Assembly: GCA_016867395.1 (NCBI GenBank) | Contig: VGJS01000026.1 | Span: forward strand, 1-51,228 | Reading direction: 5' to 3' | Source of the DNA: Candidatus Handelsmanbacteria bacterium | Lineage (GTDB): Bacteria > Latescibacterota > UBA2968 > UBA8231 | DNA length: 51,228 bases | Part shown: piece by piece, positions 50,949 through 51,228 of the stretch | How positions within the stretch are numbered: the first letter of the stretch is position 1 | Layout of the letters: each line of letters starts with the position of its first letter | Position numbers and translations under genes: made by a program | Notes under the pieces: model-generated | Told to the model about the DNA's origin: nothing | Database searches by the model: none | Seen by the model: the letters and a program-made list of their open reading frames with translations, nothing else

Positions 50949-51228
50949 ATGAAAAAATTTATCGGAGCATTCATTGGGGTGCTGGCAGTCCTGGTTTTCC
51001 TGGCAGCCGGCGCGAGTGTATGGGCGCAGAATTCGGCACCGTCCTATGGTGGCAACACCCCGCCTCCTTCAGGTGGTACGACTCCACCCCCAGTGGGCGG
51101 CACGACGCCTCCGGCACCAGGGGGTACCACACCTCCTCCTGCTGGTGGCACTACACCTCCTCCTGCTGACGGCACGACGGCTCCGGCACCGGGTGGTCCC
51201 ACACCTCCTCCTGCTGGTGGCACGACCC
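50949..51228 (+). CDS. Start of a secreted Pro/Thr/Gly-repeat protein (cut by window edge)
   Basis: The ATG at 50949 follows GGTGAGGC and begins a clear signal peptide (MKKFIGAFIGVLAVLVFLAA, cut after ASVWAQ). From residue ~34 the protein consists of eight-residue repeats on the pattern GGTTPPPA, some varied (GGTTPPAP, DGTTAPAP, GGPTPPPA), to the end of the window. Such Pro/Thr-rich stretches serve as stiff, often glycosylated stalks or linkers in exported proteins. The domain they lead to lies outside the window. The start is not listed among ordinary long frames because it has no stop here. Confidence 0.75.
   Translation, partial: MKKFIGAFIGVLAVLVFLAAGASVWAQNSAPSYGGNTPPPSGGTTPPPVGGTTPPAPGGTTPPPAGGTTPPPADGTTAPAPGGPTPPPAGGTT
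51048..51228 (+). repeat. 24-base tandem repeat inside the secreted protein
   Basis: Seven and a half units of 24 bases encoding G-G-T-T-P-P-P-A variants. Some units are nearly identical in DNA (GGTGGCACTACACCTCCTCC, and GGTGGCACGACC), so unit number may vary by slippage. Confidence 0.75.

Noticed and set aside
1..51228. Wholesale reassignment of TAG or TAA
   Set aside because: Many intact genes end with TAG or TAA at the family's normal C-terminus (for example the UlaG-like and M24 genes with TAG, tatC with TAA), and the interrupted genes also carry frameshifts.
1..51228. CRISPR arrays
   Set aside because: No regularly spaced direct repeats of 25-40 bases were found; the only tandem repeat is the 24-base coding repeat at the right edge.
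1..51228. tRNA or rRNA genes
   Set aside because: The intergenic gaps were scanned by eye; none shows a cloverleaf with a T-loop consensus or rRNA-like sequence.

Overview
The window looks like a GC-rich genome of an uncultured Gram-negative bacterium, most likely from the FCB/Latescibacterota-like candidate phyla. The evidence is a mix of traits: outer-membrane biogenesis genes (lnt, a PorV/PorQ-type barrel, Tat export), secreted proteins ending in FlgD-like sorting domains, Calx-beta, lamin-tail and FG-GAP/ASPIC-UnbV surface proteins, and a catabolic set of enolase-superfamily, Gfo/Idh and MmgE/PrpD enzymes. This placement is inferred from family content. No rRNA, tRNA or ribosomal-protein gene is present to test it.

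Layout. 1-2.5 kb: the end of a barrel-like protein, then a decayed stretch (ECF sigma factor, DUF4396 protein, sialidase-like protein, and an AT-richer orphan reading frame). 2.5-13.2 kb: small-molecule metabolism, with a serine acetyltransferase-like enzyme, a UlaG-like metallo-hydrolase, an alpha/beta hydrolase, an MmgE/PrpD - Gfo/Idh - mandelate-racemase operon, manA-manC (GDP-mannose supply) and an M24 peptidase. 13.3-17.1 kb: a broken giant surface protein. 17.1-22 kb: an aminotransferase/aspartate-dehydrogenase-like pair and a three-gene envelope operon. 22-27.6 kb: lnt-tatC, an amber-interrupted radC, a DUF151 nuclease with a UVR motif, an SMP-30 lactonase and sodC. 27.7-32.7 kb: two more broken surface proteins, facing apart. 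32.7-38.4 kb: pcm, then a leftward operon of HtrA protease, pssA, a DUF4321 protein, tatA, gatA and a PorV-like protein. 38.5-45.6 kb: a BlaI-type regulator coupled to a LamG/beta-propeller protein, truA-ecfT, an SsuABC/ThiXYZ-like importer and vapBC. 45.6-49 kb: a highly structured intergenic segment and the uvrC-ogt-xerD operon. 49-51.2 kb: an HTTM membrane protein with its partner, then the start of a Pro/Thr/Gly-repeat secreted protein.

Main points. (1) Decay is concentrated: about 9 kb of large secreted proteins carry many frameshifts and stops, while some 38 kb of housekeeping and metabolic genes are intact. Uniform sequencing error would not give that pattern. (2) Imperfect palindromic intergenic repeats of about 140-165 bp occur at 11.9 and 42.3 kb with paired compensatory differences. 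A diverged copy lies at 13.2 kb. (3) The segment 45,671-45,849 folds by eye into five or six consecutive hairpins and resembles an orphan HEARO/omega-RNA. (4) The ogt product lacks the segment that normally carries the arginine finger. I found no CRISPR array, prophage, complete insertion sequence or obvious new defence system.
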